A stretch of 64,000 bases of DNA from JAPHTQ01 sp050288165 (GTDB taxonomy: Bacteria; Pseudomonadota; Gammaproteobacteria; Thiohalomonadales; Thiohalomonadaceae): positions 186,001-250,000 of the forward strand of contig JBNKDG010000006.1 in assembly GCA_050288165.1 (NCBI GenBank), given 5' to 3'. A model generated the notes under the pieces. The model did no database searches. It saw only the letters and a program-made list of their open reading frames with translations, and was not told the DNA's origin. A program made the translations under genes and the position numbers. This document shows positions 42,831-51,769 of the stretch, one piece after another; positions within the stretch are counted from its first letter, which is position 1; each line of letters opens with the position of its first letter.

Positions 42831-44150
42831 ATGAAAAATGTCGACACCCTCATTCATGCCCGCTGGATCGTTCCGGTTGAACCCGCCGGAGTCGTCCTGG
42901 AGAACCATGCCATCGCAATTAAGGATGGCCACATCGTCGAACTGTTACCGAGCGACAGGGCACGCGAAAGCTACACTGCCGAAGTCGAGTTCGAACAGAA
43001 CGAACATATCCTGATCCCCGGACTGATCAACGCCCATACCCACGCGGCGATGAGCCTGATGCGTGGTCTGGCCGATGACCTGCCGTTGATGACCTGGCTG
43101 CAGGAGCACATCTGGCCCGCCGAGGCAAAGTGGGTCAATCCGGAATTTGTGCGCGATGGCACCCGCCTGGCCATGGCGGAGATGTTGCGCGGCGGCACCA
43201 CATGCTTTAACGATATGTACTTCTTTGCCGACGAGGCGGCGCGCGTCGCGGAGCAGGCGGGGATGCGCGCGGTGATCGGCCTCATCGTCATCGACTTCCC
43301 CACCGCCTGGGCGCAGAACGCCGACGAATATATTCACAAGGGCAACGCCCTGCACGATCAGGTCAAACACTCGCCGCTAATCACCACCGCTTTCGCCCCG
43401 CACGCGCCCTACACCGTCTCCGACGAGCCGTTGCAGAAAGTGTTGATGTACGCGGAGGAGTTGCAGATCCCGATCCATATGCACGTGCATGAGACGGCGC
43501 ATGAGGTTGGTGAAAGCGAACAGCAACTGGGCAAGCGTCCGCTGGCACGTCTGGCCGAACTGGGTCTGGTCGGCCCGCAACTGGCGGCGGTACACATGAC
43601 CCAACTGAGTGACGAGGAGATCGCCGCCCACGCCGCGGCCAATGCCCACATCATCCACTGCCCCGAATCGAACCTGAAACTGGCCAGCGGCTTCTGCCCG
43701 GTACAGAAACTGATCAATGCCGGGGTCAACGTCGCTCTCGGCACCGATGGTGCGGCCAGTAACAACGACCTCGACATGTTCTCCGAGATGCGCACCGCCG
43801 CCCTACTGGCCAAGGGGGTTGCCGGTGACGCCAGCGCCCTGCCCGCAGAGAAGGCGCTGGAGATGGCGACCCTCAATGGCGCCCGTGCCCTGGGACTGGA
43901 GTCGGTCTGCGGTTCGCTGGTCGCGGGCAAGGCAGCGGACATAGTCGCGGTGAAGATGGATGATCTGGAAACCCAACCGCTGTACCATGCGGTCTCCCAA
44001 CTGGTCTACGCCACCGGGCGCGACAAGGTGAGCGATGTCTGGGTTGCTGGGCGTCACCTGCTCAAAGAGCGCCGCCTGACCACCCTGGACGAAGGCGAAA
44101 TCCTCGCCGCCGCCAAACAGTGGCAGACCAGACTCGTCGAACAATCGTGA
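42831..44150 (+). CDS. mtaD: 5-Methylthioadenosine/S-adenosylhomocysteine deaminase
   Basis: An amidohydrolase of the TRZ/ATZ family that deaminates methylthioadenosine (and related nucleosides) before salvage. The 439 residues hold the metal-binding HTHAAMSLMRG, the catalytic region GMRAVIG through HMHVHETAHEVGE, HCPESNLKLASG, and LGTDGAASNNDLDMF. It lies between mtnA (divergent side) and ubiG, as PA3170 does in Pseudomonas. This gives a route MTA to methylthioinosine to methylthioribose 1-phosphate for MtnA. Substrate preference is inferred from context. Confidence 0.92.
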   Translation: MKNVDTLIHARWIVPVEPAGVVLENHAIAIKDGHIVELLPSDRARESYTAEVEFEQNEHILIPGLINAHTHAAMSLMRGLADDLPLMTWLQEHIWPAEAKWVNPEFVRDGTRLAMAEMLRGGTTCFNDMYFFADEAARVAEQAGMRAVIGLIVIDFPTAWAQNADEYIHKGNALHDQVKHSPLITTAFAPHAPYTVSDEPLQKVLMYAEELQIPIHMHVHETAHEVGESEQQLGKRPLARLAELGLVGPQLAAVHMTQLSDEEIAAHAAANAHIIHCPESNLKLASGFCPVQKLINAGVNVALGTDGAASNNDLDMFSEMRTAALLAKGVAGDASALPAEKALEMATLNGARALGLESVCGSLVAGKAADIVAVKMDDLETQPLYHAVSQLVYATGRDKVSDVWVAGRHLLKERRLTTLDEGEILAAAKQWQTRLVEQS

Positions 44151-44160
44151 CAGGTAACCC

Positions 44161-44877
44161 ATGAGCGCAGCCAAGAAACAGCACAACGTCGATCACGCCG
44201 AAGTCGGTAAATTCGAAGAACTCGCCTCCCGCTGGTGGGACCCGCACAGCGAGTTCAAACCGCTACACGAAATCAATCCGCTGCGCCTGAACTATATCGA
44301 TCAACGCGCCAACCTCAGCGGCAAGAAGGTGCTCGACGTCGGCTGTGGTGGTGGCATCCTCGCCGAGAGCATGGCCCAACGTGGCGCCACGGTGTTAGGT
44401 ATCGACATGGGTGAAGCGCCGTTACAGGTGGCCCAACTGCACAAACTGGAGTCCGGCGTAGAAGTGGAATACCGCCGCATCACCGCCGAAGAACTGGCCG
44501 AGGAAATGCCCGGCAGCTTTGATGTGGTCACCTGTATGGAGATGCTGGAGCACGTGCCCGATCCCGGCTCGGTGATCGCCGCCTGCGCCCGCCTCGCCAA
44601 ACCCGGCGGTCAGCTCTTCTTCTCCACCATCAACCGCAATCCCAAGTCCTACCTCTTCGCCATCGTCGGCGCCGAGTATGTACTGCGCCTGCTGCCGCGC
44701 GGCACCCACGACTTCGCCAAGTTCATCCGCCCCTCCGAACTGGAGGCATGGACCCGCGCTGCGGAACTGGAGATGAAGGAACTGACCGGCATGAGCTACA
44801 ACCCGTTCAGCAAGGAATACAGCCTGGGCGACGATCTCGACGTCAACTATATGGCCCACTGTAGCCGTCCCGAATAA
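44161..44877 (+). CDS. ubiG: Ubiquinone biosynthesis O-methyltransferase
   Basis: SAM-dependent methyltransferase that performs both O-methylations of ubiquinone. The 238-residue protein has NVDHAEVGKFEELASRWWDP at the N-terminus, the SAM motif VLDVGCGGGILAE, the SKYYFLF-like membrane segment around NRNPKSYLFAIVGAEY and the C-terminal MSYNPFSKEYSLGDDLDVNYM. It is followed by a one-base overlap with the HAD phosphatase gene. Confidence 0.97.
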   Translation: MSAAKKQHNVDHAEVGKFEELASRWWDPHSEFKPLHEINPLRLNYIDQRANLSGKKVLDVGCGGGILAESMAQRGATVLGIDMGEAPLQVAQLHKLESGVEVEYRRITAEELAEEMPGSFDVVTCMEMLEHVPDPGSVIAACARLAKPGGQLFFSTINRNPKSYLFAIVGAEYVLRLLPRGTHDFAKFIRPSELEAWTRAAELEMKELTGMSYNPFSKEYSLGDDLDVNYMAHCSRPE

Positions 44878-45539
44878 TGCCCCAAATTAAAACGGTGCTG
44901 TTCGATCTGGACGGCACCCTGGCCGACACCGCCCCCGACCTCGCCTTCGCCCTCAACACGGTGTTGCAGGAGCAAGGCCGCGAACCGCTCCCCTATGAGA
45001 ACATCCGCCCGGTGGTCTCCCACGGCGGTATCGCCCTGATCAAGCATGGCTTCGCCATCGATGAATCCCATGCCGACTTTCCTGCACTACGCCAGCGCCT
45101 GCTCGACATTTACCGCGCCAACATCGCCCGCGAGACCACGCTCTTCAGCGGCATCGCGGAACTGATCGAACAACTGGAGCAACGCGGCCTCAACTGGGGC
45201 GTGGTCACCAACAAGCCAGAATGGCTCACCGAACCGCTGCTGGAGGAACTGGGTGTGCGCCAACGAGCCGCCACCGTGGTCAGCGGCGACACCCTGCCGG
45301 AGCGCAAACCCCATCCGGCACCGATGCTGCTGGCCTGCAATCAGGCGGGGAGCGAGGCGGCAGAGTGTCTCTACGTGGGCGACGCCCAGCGCGACATCGA
45401 AGCAGGCCGCAATGCCGGAATGCATACGCTGGTGGCGCTGTTCGGTTACCTCGGCGAGAGCGACGACCCGGCAAGCTGGCAGGCCGATGGCATGGTCGAT
45501 AACGCCCTGGAGATACTCGACTGGCTGGAGCGGTGGTAA
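44877..45539 (+). CDS. mupP: HAD phosphatase, MurNAc-6-phosphate phosphatase-like (MupP)
   Basis: A 220-residue HAD enzyme with nucleophile Asp in LFDLDGTLADTAPDLA. It also has the VVTNKPEW motif, a Lys in ERKPHPAP and the acidic pair in YVGDAQRDIEAGR. Automated pipelines would call it phosphoglycolate phosphatase (Gph). The position between ubiG and yciK, and the sequence pattern around GYLGESDDPASW, match Pseudomonas MupP. MupP turns MurNAc-6P to MurNAc in cell-wall recycling. Gph remains possible; amgK and murU are not in this window. Confidence 0.7.
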   Translation: MPQIKTVLFDLDGTLADTAPDLAFALNTVLQEQGREPLPYENIRPVVSHGGIALIKHGFAIDESHADFPALRQRLLDIYRANIARETTLFSGIAELIEQLEQRGLNWGVVTNKPEWLTEPLLEELGVRQRAATVVSGDTLPERKPHPAPMLLACNQAGSEAAECLYVGDAQRDIEAGRNAGMHTLVALFGYLGESDDPASWQADGMVDNALEILDWLERW

Positions 45540-45552
45540 GCTCACCCCCATC

Positions 45553-46845
45553 ATGGAGATGCTAACCACCACCCAATTACTGCTTATCGGCCTCGGCGCC
45601 CTGCTGCTCATTGCAGCAGCCATCTTTTTCACCTGGCTGTCACAACACAACAAACTGTTACGCCTACGCGAAGAGAACATCCGCCTGCAATCGGAGCTGG
45701 AGGCGGAACGGCGTAGCGCCGCCGAGAAGCAGGCCGCCTATGCCGAGGCAAAAAAGCAGCTTGGAGACAGCTTCAATGCCCTCGCCGCCGAGGCACTGAA
45801 ACATAACAGCGGCGAATTCCTGCGTTTGGCCCAGGAAAACTTCAAACAACTCCACCTCAAGTCGCAGCACGACCTGGAACAGAAAGAGAAGGCGGTGGAG
45901 AACCTGGTCAAACCGATCCGCGAAACCCTGGCAAAGACCGAACAGCAGATCCGCGAGATGGAGAAGGAACGGCAGCAGGCCTACGGCTCGCTGCACAAAC
46001 ACCTCGAATCGATGGGTGAGGCGCAACGCCTGCTGCAAACCGAAACGCGCAACCTGGTGCAGGCGCTACGCCGACCTGAAGTACGCGGTCAGTGGGGTGA
46101 AATGACCCTCAAACGACTGGCCGAACTGGCAGGCATGGTGGAGCATTGCGACTTCTTCGAACAGGAGCAGGTGCGTGATACCGAAGGCCAGGCGCTACGC
46201 CCCGACATGATCATACGCATGCCTGACAGCCGTGAGATCGTAGTCGATGCCAAGACCCCACTGGATGCCTATCTCAGCGCGATGGAGGCGACCAGTGATG
46301 AGGAGCGGCAGACCGCCCTCGTCCGCCATGCGCGCAAGGTGCGCGAGCGGGTGCGTGAACTGGCAACCAAGAGTTACTGGCAACAGTTCAAGAACGCACC
46401 CGATTTTGTGGTGCTGTTCATCCCCGGCGATCAGTTCCTCAGCGCCGCACTGGATGTGGATCACAAACTATTGGAAGACGCCATGGCCGAGAAAGTCATT
46501 CTCGCCACCCCCACCAGCTTCATTGCCCTGTTACGTGCCGTGGCCTATGGCTGGCGACAGCAGGCGCTGGCAGAGAATGCCGAAAAAATCCGTGAGGTTG
46601 GGGAGGAGTTGTATGGCCGCCTCGGCACTTTCGCCGAACACCTGAGCCGCCTGGGCAAGAGCCTCGACAGCAGCGTCGGCCACTTCAACAACGCGGTGGG
46701 ATCATTTGATTCGCGCATCCTGCCTGGCGCGCGCAAATTTACCGAGATGGGAATTCATAGCAAGAAAGAACTGGAAGAGACGCAACCGATTGAGAAATCG
46801 GTGCGTGCCATCCAGTCTGGTGGTGATGAGGAGACGAAGAAGTAA
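45553..46845 (+). CDS. rmuC: DNA recombination protein RmuC
   Basis: A putative nuclease-fold protein that limits recombination between short inverted repeats. I take the ATG at 45553 (430 residues), because the longer frame runs through mupP. The N-terminus is a membrane segment (LLLIGLGALLLIAAAIFFTWL), followed by a long coiled coil (about 25-185). The RmuC domain follows (GQWGEMTLKRLAELAGM, RPDMIIRMPDSREIVVDAK, TPTSFIALLRAVAYGWRQ). It begins 13 bases after mupP. Confidence 0.93.
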   Translation: MEMLTTTQLLLIGLGALLLIAAAIFFTWLSQHNKLLRLREENIRLQSELEAERRSAAEKQAAYAEAKKQLGDSFNALAAEALKHNSGEFLRLAQENFKQLHLKSQHDLEQKEKAVENLVKPIRETLAKTEQQIREMEKERQQAYGSLHKHLESMGEAQRLLQTETRNLVQALRRPEVRGQWGEMTLKRLAELAGMVEHCDFFEQEQVRDTEGQALRPDMIIRMPDSREIVVDAKTPLDAYLSAMEATSDEERQTALVRHARKVRERVRELATKSYWQQFKNAPDFVVLFIPGDQFLSAALDVDHKLLEDAMAEKVILATPTSFIALLRAVAYGWRQQALAENAEKIREVGEELYGRLGTFAEHLSRLGKSLDSSVGHFNNAVGSFDSRILPGARKFTEMGIHSKKELEETQPIEKSVRAIQSGGDEETKK

Positions 46846-47046
46846 TTACTTCTTTGTATCATCCAGGGCTTTCTTGGCCGCCCCCTTGGCCTCATCCAGC
46901 AGGTCTTTTGCCGCCCCGGTCGCCCGGTCGCGAAGGTCCTGTTCGGCAAAGGGGTTACTGAACAGCGGTTTATTCTTGGCGATGTTAATGCCCATCCACA
47001 TGCCAAGGATGAGTAGAATAGCGATAATGAAGATCGTCTTTTTCAT
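46846..47046 (-). CDS. Small membrane-anchored protein of unknown function
   Basis: A 66-residue protein with one N-terminal membrane segment (TIFIIAILLILGMWMGINI) and a short Ala/Lys/Asp-rich amphipathic tail with repeated RATGAAKDLLDEAKGAAKKAL. I do not recognise a family. Its stop codon lies directly after that of rmuC, tail to tail on the other strand. Its start is 31 bases from the TTG start of hpnC on the opposite strand. Coding is plausible but not certain. Confidence 0.55.
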   Translation of the reverse strand: MKKTIFIIAILLILGMWMGINIAKNKPLFSNPFAEQDLRDRATGAAKDLLDEAKGAAKKALDDTKK

Positions 47047-47077
47047 GTCAGGCTTCCATTAATACCACGAGACTCCA

Positions 47078-47953
47078 TTGAGCCAAACTAGCATAAACGC
47101 TGCCGTGACGTACAGCCCGAAACAGGCCTACGCCTTGTGCCGTAACCTGGCACAAGGCCACTACGAAAATTTCCCAGTCGCCTCGCGCCTGTTGCCCCGT
47201 GAAATGCGTGACGGCGTAGCGGCTATCTACGCCTTTGCCAGGCGTGCCGACGATATCGCCGACGAAGGTGACGACGATATCAGCACACGTCTTGCACAAC
47301 TCGACGCTTACGCTGAAAAGCTGGAGCAGCTTTCATCCGCTGACGACCCGGTTTTTATTGCCCTTGCTGATCTTATCCCGCGCTACGATTTACCCATAGA
47401 ACTGTTTCACGATCTGTTATCCGCTTTTCGTCAGGACGTTACCACCACTCGCTATGAAAATTTCGATGCGGTTCTCGACTACTGTCGCCGCTCTGCTAAT
47501 CCAGTGGGTCGACTACTCCTGTATCTAGCTAACAGCGCCAGTGAAGAAAACCTCCATCTGTCGGATCAGATATGCAGCGCTCTGCAGCTGATCAACTTCA
47601 TGCAGGATCTGCAACAGGACTACCGGGAGAATAACCGCATCTATCTACCTCAGGATGAGATGGTTCGTTTTGATGTCACGGAAACGGGTATTGCGGAACA
47701 GCACAATAGCGCGGCCATGTGCGCGCTGATCGATTTCCAACTGGAGAGAATACAAACCATGATGCTCGACGGCGCCGCATTGGGCAGTCATCTGCGTGGT
47801 CGCTTCGGTCTGGAAATACGGCTGATTATCGAGGCAGGGCTGGTGGTGACAGAGAAACTGTCAAAACACGGCGGGGACGTTTTCAGTCGTCCCCGCCTGA
47901 CGAAGAAAGATTACCTGAAAATAGTACTACGGGCGCTGTTCAAAAAACACTAA
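47078..47953 (+). CDS. hpnC: Squalene synthase HpnC (hydroxysqualene synthase)
   Basis: In the three-enzyme bacterial route, HpnC turns presqualene diphosphate into hydroxysqualene. The 291-residue all-helical prenyltransferase has the first aspartate-rich motif ADDIADEG. The second is NFMQDLQQD, where Gln replaces the Arg of HpnD, which is typical of HpnC. The start is a TTG at 47078 with a weak ribosome site. A GTG at codon 10 is an alternative. The APS kinase gene on the other strand separates it from hpnD. Confidence 0.88.
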   Translation: MSQTSINAAVTYSPKQAYALCRNLAQGHYENFPVASRLLPREMRDGVAAIYAFARRADDIADEGDDDISTRLAQLDAYAEKLEQLSSADDPVFIALADLIPRYDLPIELFHDLLSAFRQDVTTTRYENFDAVLDYCRRSANPVGRLLLYLANSASEENLHLSDQICSALQLINFMQDLQQDYRENNRIYLPQDEMVRFDVTETGIAEQHNSAAMCALIDFQLERIQTMMLDGAALGSHLRGRFGLEIRLIIEAGLVVTEKLSKHGGDVFSRPRLTKKDYLKIVLRALFKKH

Positions 47954-48576
47954 CGTCCACATTCGGGAAGGATGCGCTTCTTGCGCATATAATCGATCAA
48001 AGTGTCGACGCTTTCATCAACGGTCAGCACATCCGTATCCAGAACCACTTCCGCCTGGTCCGGCTCTTCGTAGGGCGAGGAGATACCGGTAAATTCCTTG
48101 ATCTCTCCGGCACGCGCCTTTTTATATAGCCCCTTTACATCACGTGCCTCGCAGGTCTCGAGCGAGCACTTGCAGTAGACCTCAATAAAATCACCATCGC
48201 CGACCAGTTGCCGTACCCGATAACGATCAGCGCGTAATGGTGAGATAAACGCCGTAAGTGTGATTATCCCTGCCTCAAGAAAGAGTTTTACCATTTCCCC
48301 GATACGGCGAATATTCTCCGTACGATCCTCAATGGAAAAACCGAGATCACCACAAAGACCGTGGCGGACATTGTCCCCGTCCAATACATACGTGCTGGTG
48401 CCCATCATATGCAGGCGCTCTTCCAGCGCGTGGGCGACGGTGGATTTCCCGGCACCAGAAAGACCGGTGAACCAGAGAATGACACTACGGTGTCCGTGCA
48501 GAGTTTCGCGTCGTTCTCGGGTTACTGTGGCGCGATGCCATACCACATCACTGCTTCTCGCTGTCGTCATTAACAC
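47950..48576 (-). CDS. cysC: Adenylylsulfate kinase
   Basis: Makes PAPS from APS and ATP. The 208 residues have the P-loop FTGLSGAGKST, the DGDNVRHGL nucleotide-binding motif, FISPLRADR and ARAGEIKEFTGISSPYEEP. It is a stand-alone kinase with no sulfurylase fusion. It lies on the minus strand between hpnC and hpnD and overlaps the hpnC end by four bases. PAPS could serve sulfate assimilation or sulfation; no other cys gene is nearby. Confidence 0.95.
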   Translation of the reverse strand: MLMTTARSSDVVWHRATVTRERRETLHGHRSVILWFTGLSGAGKSTVAHALEERLHMMGTSTYVLDGDNVRHGLCGDLGFSIEDRTENIRRIGEMVKLFLEAGIITLTAFISPLRADRYRVRQLVGDGDFIEVYCKCSLETCEARDVKGLYKKARAGEIKEFTGISSPYEEPDQAEVVLDTDVLTVDESVDTLIDYMRKKRILPECGR

Positions 48577-48657
48577 CTACTCTCCACCACCAAAGGTACA
48601 GATATACGCGCAGTATGGTACCTTAGCTATCAACAAATAACAGCAGCCCTTGGAAAC

Positions 48658-49533
48658 ATGAGCCCTGACGACTATTGCCAGGATAAAGCCCGAAGTAGCG
48701 GCTCCAGTTTTTACTACAGCTTCTTCTTCCTCTCGGAGCAACAGCGCCGTACGATCACCGCACTGTACGCTTTTTGCCGCGAAGTCGACGATGTGGTGGA
48801 CGAGTGCCGCGAGCCACAGATTGCCCGCACTACCCTAGACTGGTGGCGTAGTGAAATCGCGCGCCTGTTTCATGACACACCGCAACATCCGGTGACCCGC
48901 GCCCTTAAACCGCTGTTACAGCATTACAATCTGGCGGAGGAATATTTCCTCGAGATCATTGATGGTATGCAGATGGATCTCGACCAAACCCGCTACGCCG
49001 ATTTTTCCGAACTCTCTCTCTACTGCTATCGAGTCGCCTCAGTGGTTGGTCTGTTGGCGGCAGATATCTTCGGCTATCAGGATCGCCTGACCCAAAAATA
49101 CGCTATCGACCTGGGCCTCGCATTCCAGCTCACCAATATCCTGCGCGACGTACGCGAGGATGCACAACGCGGCCGCTTCTATATCCCAGACGACGAAATG
49201 AGCCGGTTTGGTGTCAGCCGCGACGACATTCTTCAAGGCAATATGCACGACGGCATGCGCCAACTACTGGCGATGCAGGCAGAGCGAGCGACAAGCTACT
49301 ACGAACGCGCCTTTGCCCGCCTGCCCGAGGTCGACCGTTTTTCCCAGCGTAGCGGCGTGATTATGTCCGCCATCTACCGCAGGATCCTGGATCGCATTAT
49401 CGAACTGGATTACCCCGTACTGCAGTATCGAGTTAGCCTCTCCCCCTGGAAGAAGCTGTGGCTGGCCTGGCGTTGCTACCGCAGCGAGAAAAAACGTGCC
49501 CGCGACTATCTGCGCAAATTGAAGACCGTATGA
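48658..49533 (+). CDS. hpnD: Presqualene diphosphate synthase HpnD
   Basis: Condenses two farnesyl diphosphates into presqualene diphosphate. The 291-residue protein shows YAFCREVDDVVDECRE as the first Asp motif and NILRDVREDAQRGRFYIPDDE as the second. It has the same fold family as HpnC but with the standard Arg. hpnE overlaps its stop by four bases (ATGA), so the two are translationally coupled. Confidence 0.95.
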   Translation: MSPDDYCQDKARSSGSSFYYSFFFLSEQQRRTITALYAFCREVDDVVDECREPQIARTTLDWWRSEIARLFHDTPQHPVTRALKPLLQHYNLAEEYFLEIIDGMQMDLDQTRYADFSELSLYCYRVASVVGLLAADIFGYQDRLTQKYAIDLGLAFQLTNILRDVREDAQRGRFYIPDDEMSRFGVSRDDILQGNMHDGMRQLLAMQAERATSYYERAFARLPEVDRFSQRSGVIMSAIYRRILDRIIELDYPVLQYRVSLSPWKKLWLAWRCYRSEKKRARDYLRKLKTV

Positions 49534-50852
49534 GTGAACCGAAGCGGGTAGTGATCGTTGGCGGCGGCTGGGCAGGAATGGCTGCCGCGCTGGAGCTGAC
49601 GCAACACCATATCCCGGTCACCCTTTACGAATCTGCGCAACATTTCGGCGGTCGCGCCCGTACCGTTTCCATCGATGATTGCGATTTCGACAACGGTCAG
49701 CATCTGCTGATCGGCGCCTATCATGAAACTCTGCGCCTGCTTTCGGTAATGAGTATTGCCGAAGAGAGTGTGCTGGCACGCCTGCCATTGCATCTGGAAG
49801 TCCAGAACAGACTACGGCTCAGAAGCGGACCACTCCCCGCCCCTCTCCACTTGCTTTGGGGACTACTCTTCGCCCGCGGCATAGCGGCAAGTGATCGCTA
49901 TCGCGCGATCAGCATGAGTGTGAAATTGGCGCTACAGGGATACCGACTGAACCGGGATATCAGTGTTGCCGAACTGCTCGCGCATCACCATCAATCAGCA
50001 TGGCTGATCGAGAATCTGTGGGAACCGCTCTGCCTCGCCACTCTGAACACCCCCATCGATACAGCCTCGGCTCAGGTCTTTCTCAAAGTCCTGCAGGACA
50101 GTTTCAGCCACCGTCGCCACGATGCCGATCTACTGATACCCATAGTCCCCTTGGGAGAACTGTTCTGTGGCAATGGCGCCAACTTTCTGCAAAACATTTC
50201 TGGCAACCAGTTACACCGAAGCAGCAAGGTCAGCGAGCTGATTGCGGAGAATGGCAAACTCGCTGGCTTGAGTGTTAACGGCGAAACGCTGCCGGCAAAC
50301 GAGGTCATCCTCGCCACACCCCCGCATGTCACCACCCTCCTGCTGCAAGACGTTGAAGAGACGCGCAGCCTGAGTGAACAACTGGCACATTTCGATTACC
50401 AACCCATCGCCACTGTTTACCTTCACTACCCTGACACGTCGCTCCCCTTCCCCATGCTCGGTCTCAGCGGCACGGTGAGCCAATGGGTCTTCGACCGTAG
50501 CCTATGCGGCCAGCCCGGCTGGTTCGCGGTAGTAATCAGTGCCGAGGGCGAACATAGCGCCTGGGATAAGGAGAAGCTCGCACGACAGGTACAAAACGAA
50601 CTGGCACAACAGCTAACCGATTGGCCGCAACAGGCCAAAGCGTGGCATGTCATTCGTGAAAAACGCGCCACCTTCTCCTGCCATGTTGGCATCGAAGCAC
50701 AGCGCCCCGGCAACAGCACGCCGCTGGAAGGAGTGTGGCTGGCGGGCGACTACACCAATACCGGCTACCCGGCAACTCTCGAAGGAGCGGTACGGAGTGG
50801 GGTACAATGCGCCCGCCGAATCATTGCCCGGCGGCAGCAACCCAATGAGTAA
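49530..50852 (+). CDS. hpnE: Hydroxysqualene dehydroxylase HpnE
   Basis: FAD-dependent amine-oxidase-like enzyme that reduces hydroxysqualene to squalene. I take the ATG at 49530, which overlaps hpnD by four bases and gives 440 residues. FAD binding is seen in VIVGGGWAGMAAALEL, and further motifs are FGGRARTVSID, ENLWEPLCLATLNTP and the C-terminal GVWLAGDYTNTGYPATLEGAV. It completes squalene formation. A squalene-hopene cyclase gene is not in this window. Confidence 0.94.
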   Translation: MSEPKRVVIVGGGWAGMAAALELTQHHIPVTLYESAQHFGGRARTVSIDDCDFDNGQHLLIGAYHETLRLLSVMSIAEESVLARLPLHLEVQNRLRLRSGPLPAPLHLLWGLLFARGIAASDRYRAISMSVKLALQGYRLNRDISVAELLAHHHQSAWLIENLWEPLCLATLNTPIDTASAQVFLKVLQDSFSHRRHDADLLIPIVPLGELFCGNGANFLQNISGNQLHRSSKVSELIAENGKLAGLSVNGETLPANEVILATPPHVTTLLLQDVEETRSLSEQLAHFDYQPIATVYLHYPDTSLPFPMLGLSGTVSQWVFDRSLCGQPGWFAVVISAEGEHSAWDKEKLARQVQNELAQQLTDWPQQAKAWHVIREKRATFSCHVGIEAQRPGNSTPLEGVWLAGDYTNTGYPATLEGAVRSGVQCARRIIARRQQPNE

Positions 50853-50863
50853 GAGAGAAGCGA

Positions 50864-51616
50864 ATGTCCGAATCTAAAAAAGATTACCAGGCGCGCCCCG
50901 ACCTGCTGAAAGGCCGCATCATCCTAGTCACCGGTGCCGGTGACGGCGTCGGCGCCGCTGCCGCGAAGAGCTTTGCCGCGCACGGCGCCACCGTGATCCT
51001 GCTGGGGCGCACCACGCGCAAACTGGAAAAGGTCTACGACGAAATCGAAGCCGCCGGTCATCCTACCCCTGCCATCTACCCGATGAATCTGGAAGGTGCT
51101 TCGCCCAAGGATTACATGGACATGGCCGAGACCATCGAGATCGAATTCGGTCGTCTCGATGGCCTGCTGCACAACGCCTCCCTGCTCGGCACCCTCACCC
51201 CGCTCAGCCAATACAACCTGGAACAGTGGGGCAAGGTCATGCAGGTCAATCTCAACGCCCCCTACCTGATGACCGTCGCCTGTATGGAACTGCTGAAAAA
51301 ATCGGACGACGCCTCGGTGGTCTTCACCGGCTCCAGCGTTGGCCGCAAGGGCCGCGCCTACTGGGGCGCCTACGGTATCTCCAAGGCGGCCATCGAGAAC
51401 ATGATGCAGATCTGGGCCGACGAACTGGAGAGCAACACCAGCATCCGGGTCAACAGCATCAACCCCGGCGCCACCCGCACCGCGATGCGCGCCAAGGCCT
51501 ATCCCGGCGAGGACCCAGCGGTGAATCCCTATCCGTCAGACATTATGAACGCCTACCTCTATCTGCTTGGGCCCGACAGCAAGGGGATCACCGGCCAGCA
51601 GTTCGACGCCCAATAG
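50864..51616 (+). CDS. yciK: YciK-family short-chain dehydrogenase
   Basis: A 250-residue SDR oxidoreductase with NAD(P)-binding VTGAGDGVGAAAAKSFA at about residue 21, the active-site Ser in VVFTGSSVG, and the YxxxK pair in YWGAYGISKAA. The substrate is unknown. It normally follows mupP in gammaproteobacteria. Here rmuC and the hpn genes lie between. A hairpin follows the stop. Confidence 0.93.
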   Translation: MSESKKDYQARPDLLKGRIILVTGAGDGVGAAAAKSFAAHGATVILLGRTTRKLEKVYDEIEAAGHPTPAIYPMNLEGASPKDYMDMAETIEIEFGRLDGLLHNASLLGTLTPLSQYNLEQWGKVMQVNLNAPYLMTVACMELLKKSDDASVVFTGSSVGRKGRAYWGAYGISKAAIENMMQIWADELESNTSIRVNSINPGATRTAMRAKAYPGEDPAVNPYPSDIMNAYLYLLGPDSKGITGQQFDAQ

Positions 51617-51637
51617 CCTCTTGGTAGTGTCAAAGCT

Positions 51638-51661
51638 CTGGCGGCAACCCCTTGCCGCCAG
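51638..51661 (+). terminator. Hairpin after yciK
   Basis: CTGGCGGCAA and TTGCCGCCAG pair as a perfect 10-bp stem around a CCCC loop, 22 bases after the yciK stop. The 3' side continues CCCCTTATAAC and is not T-rich, so termination efficiency is uncertain. Confidence 0.6.
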
Positions 51662-51751
51662 CCCCTTATAACAAGCCAATTTATTGACGAAAGCTTGCCG
51701 CTCAAGGCAATTACTCTCTCTATCTATCTGTTTTAAATAGATTTAACAACT

Positions 51752-51769
51752 CTGGCACACTTTTGGCAT
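51752..51769 (+). promoter_or_regulatory. Sigma-54 promoter upstream of the diguanylate cyclase
   Basis: CTGGCACACTTTTGGCAT matches the sigma-54 -24/-12 pattern. The -24 GG (51754-51755) and the -12 GC (51766-51767) are separated by exactly ten bases, and only one base (TGGC for TTGC) departs at -12. The start of transcription would be near 51779, leaving about 22 bases to the ATG with a GAGGGA ribosome site. It implies an enhancer-binding activator, none of which is in the window. Confidence 0.65.
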
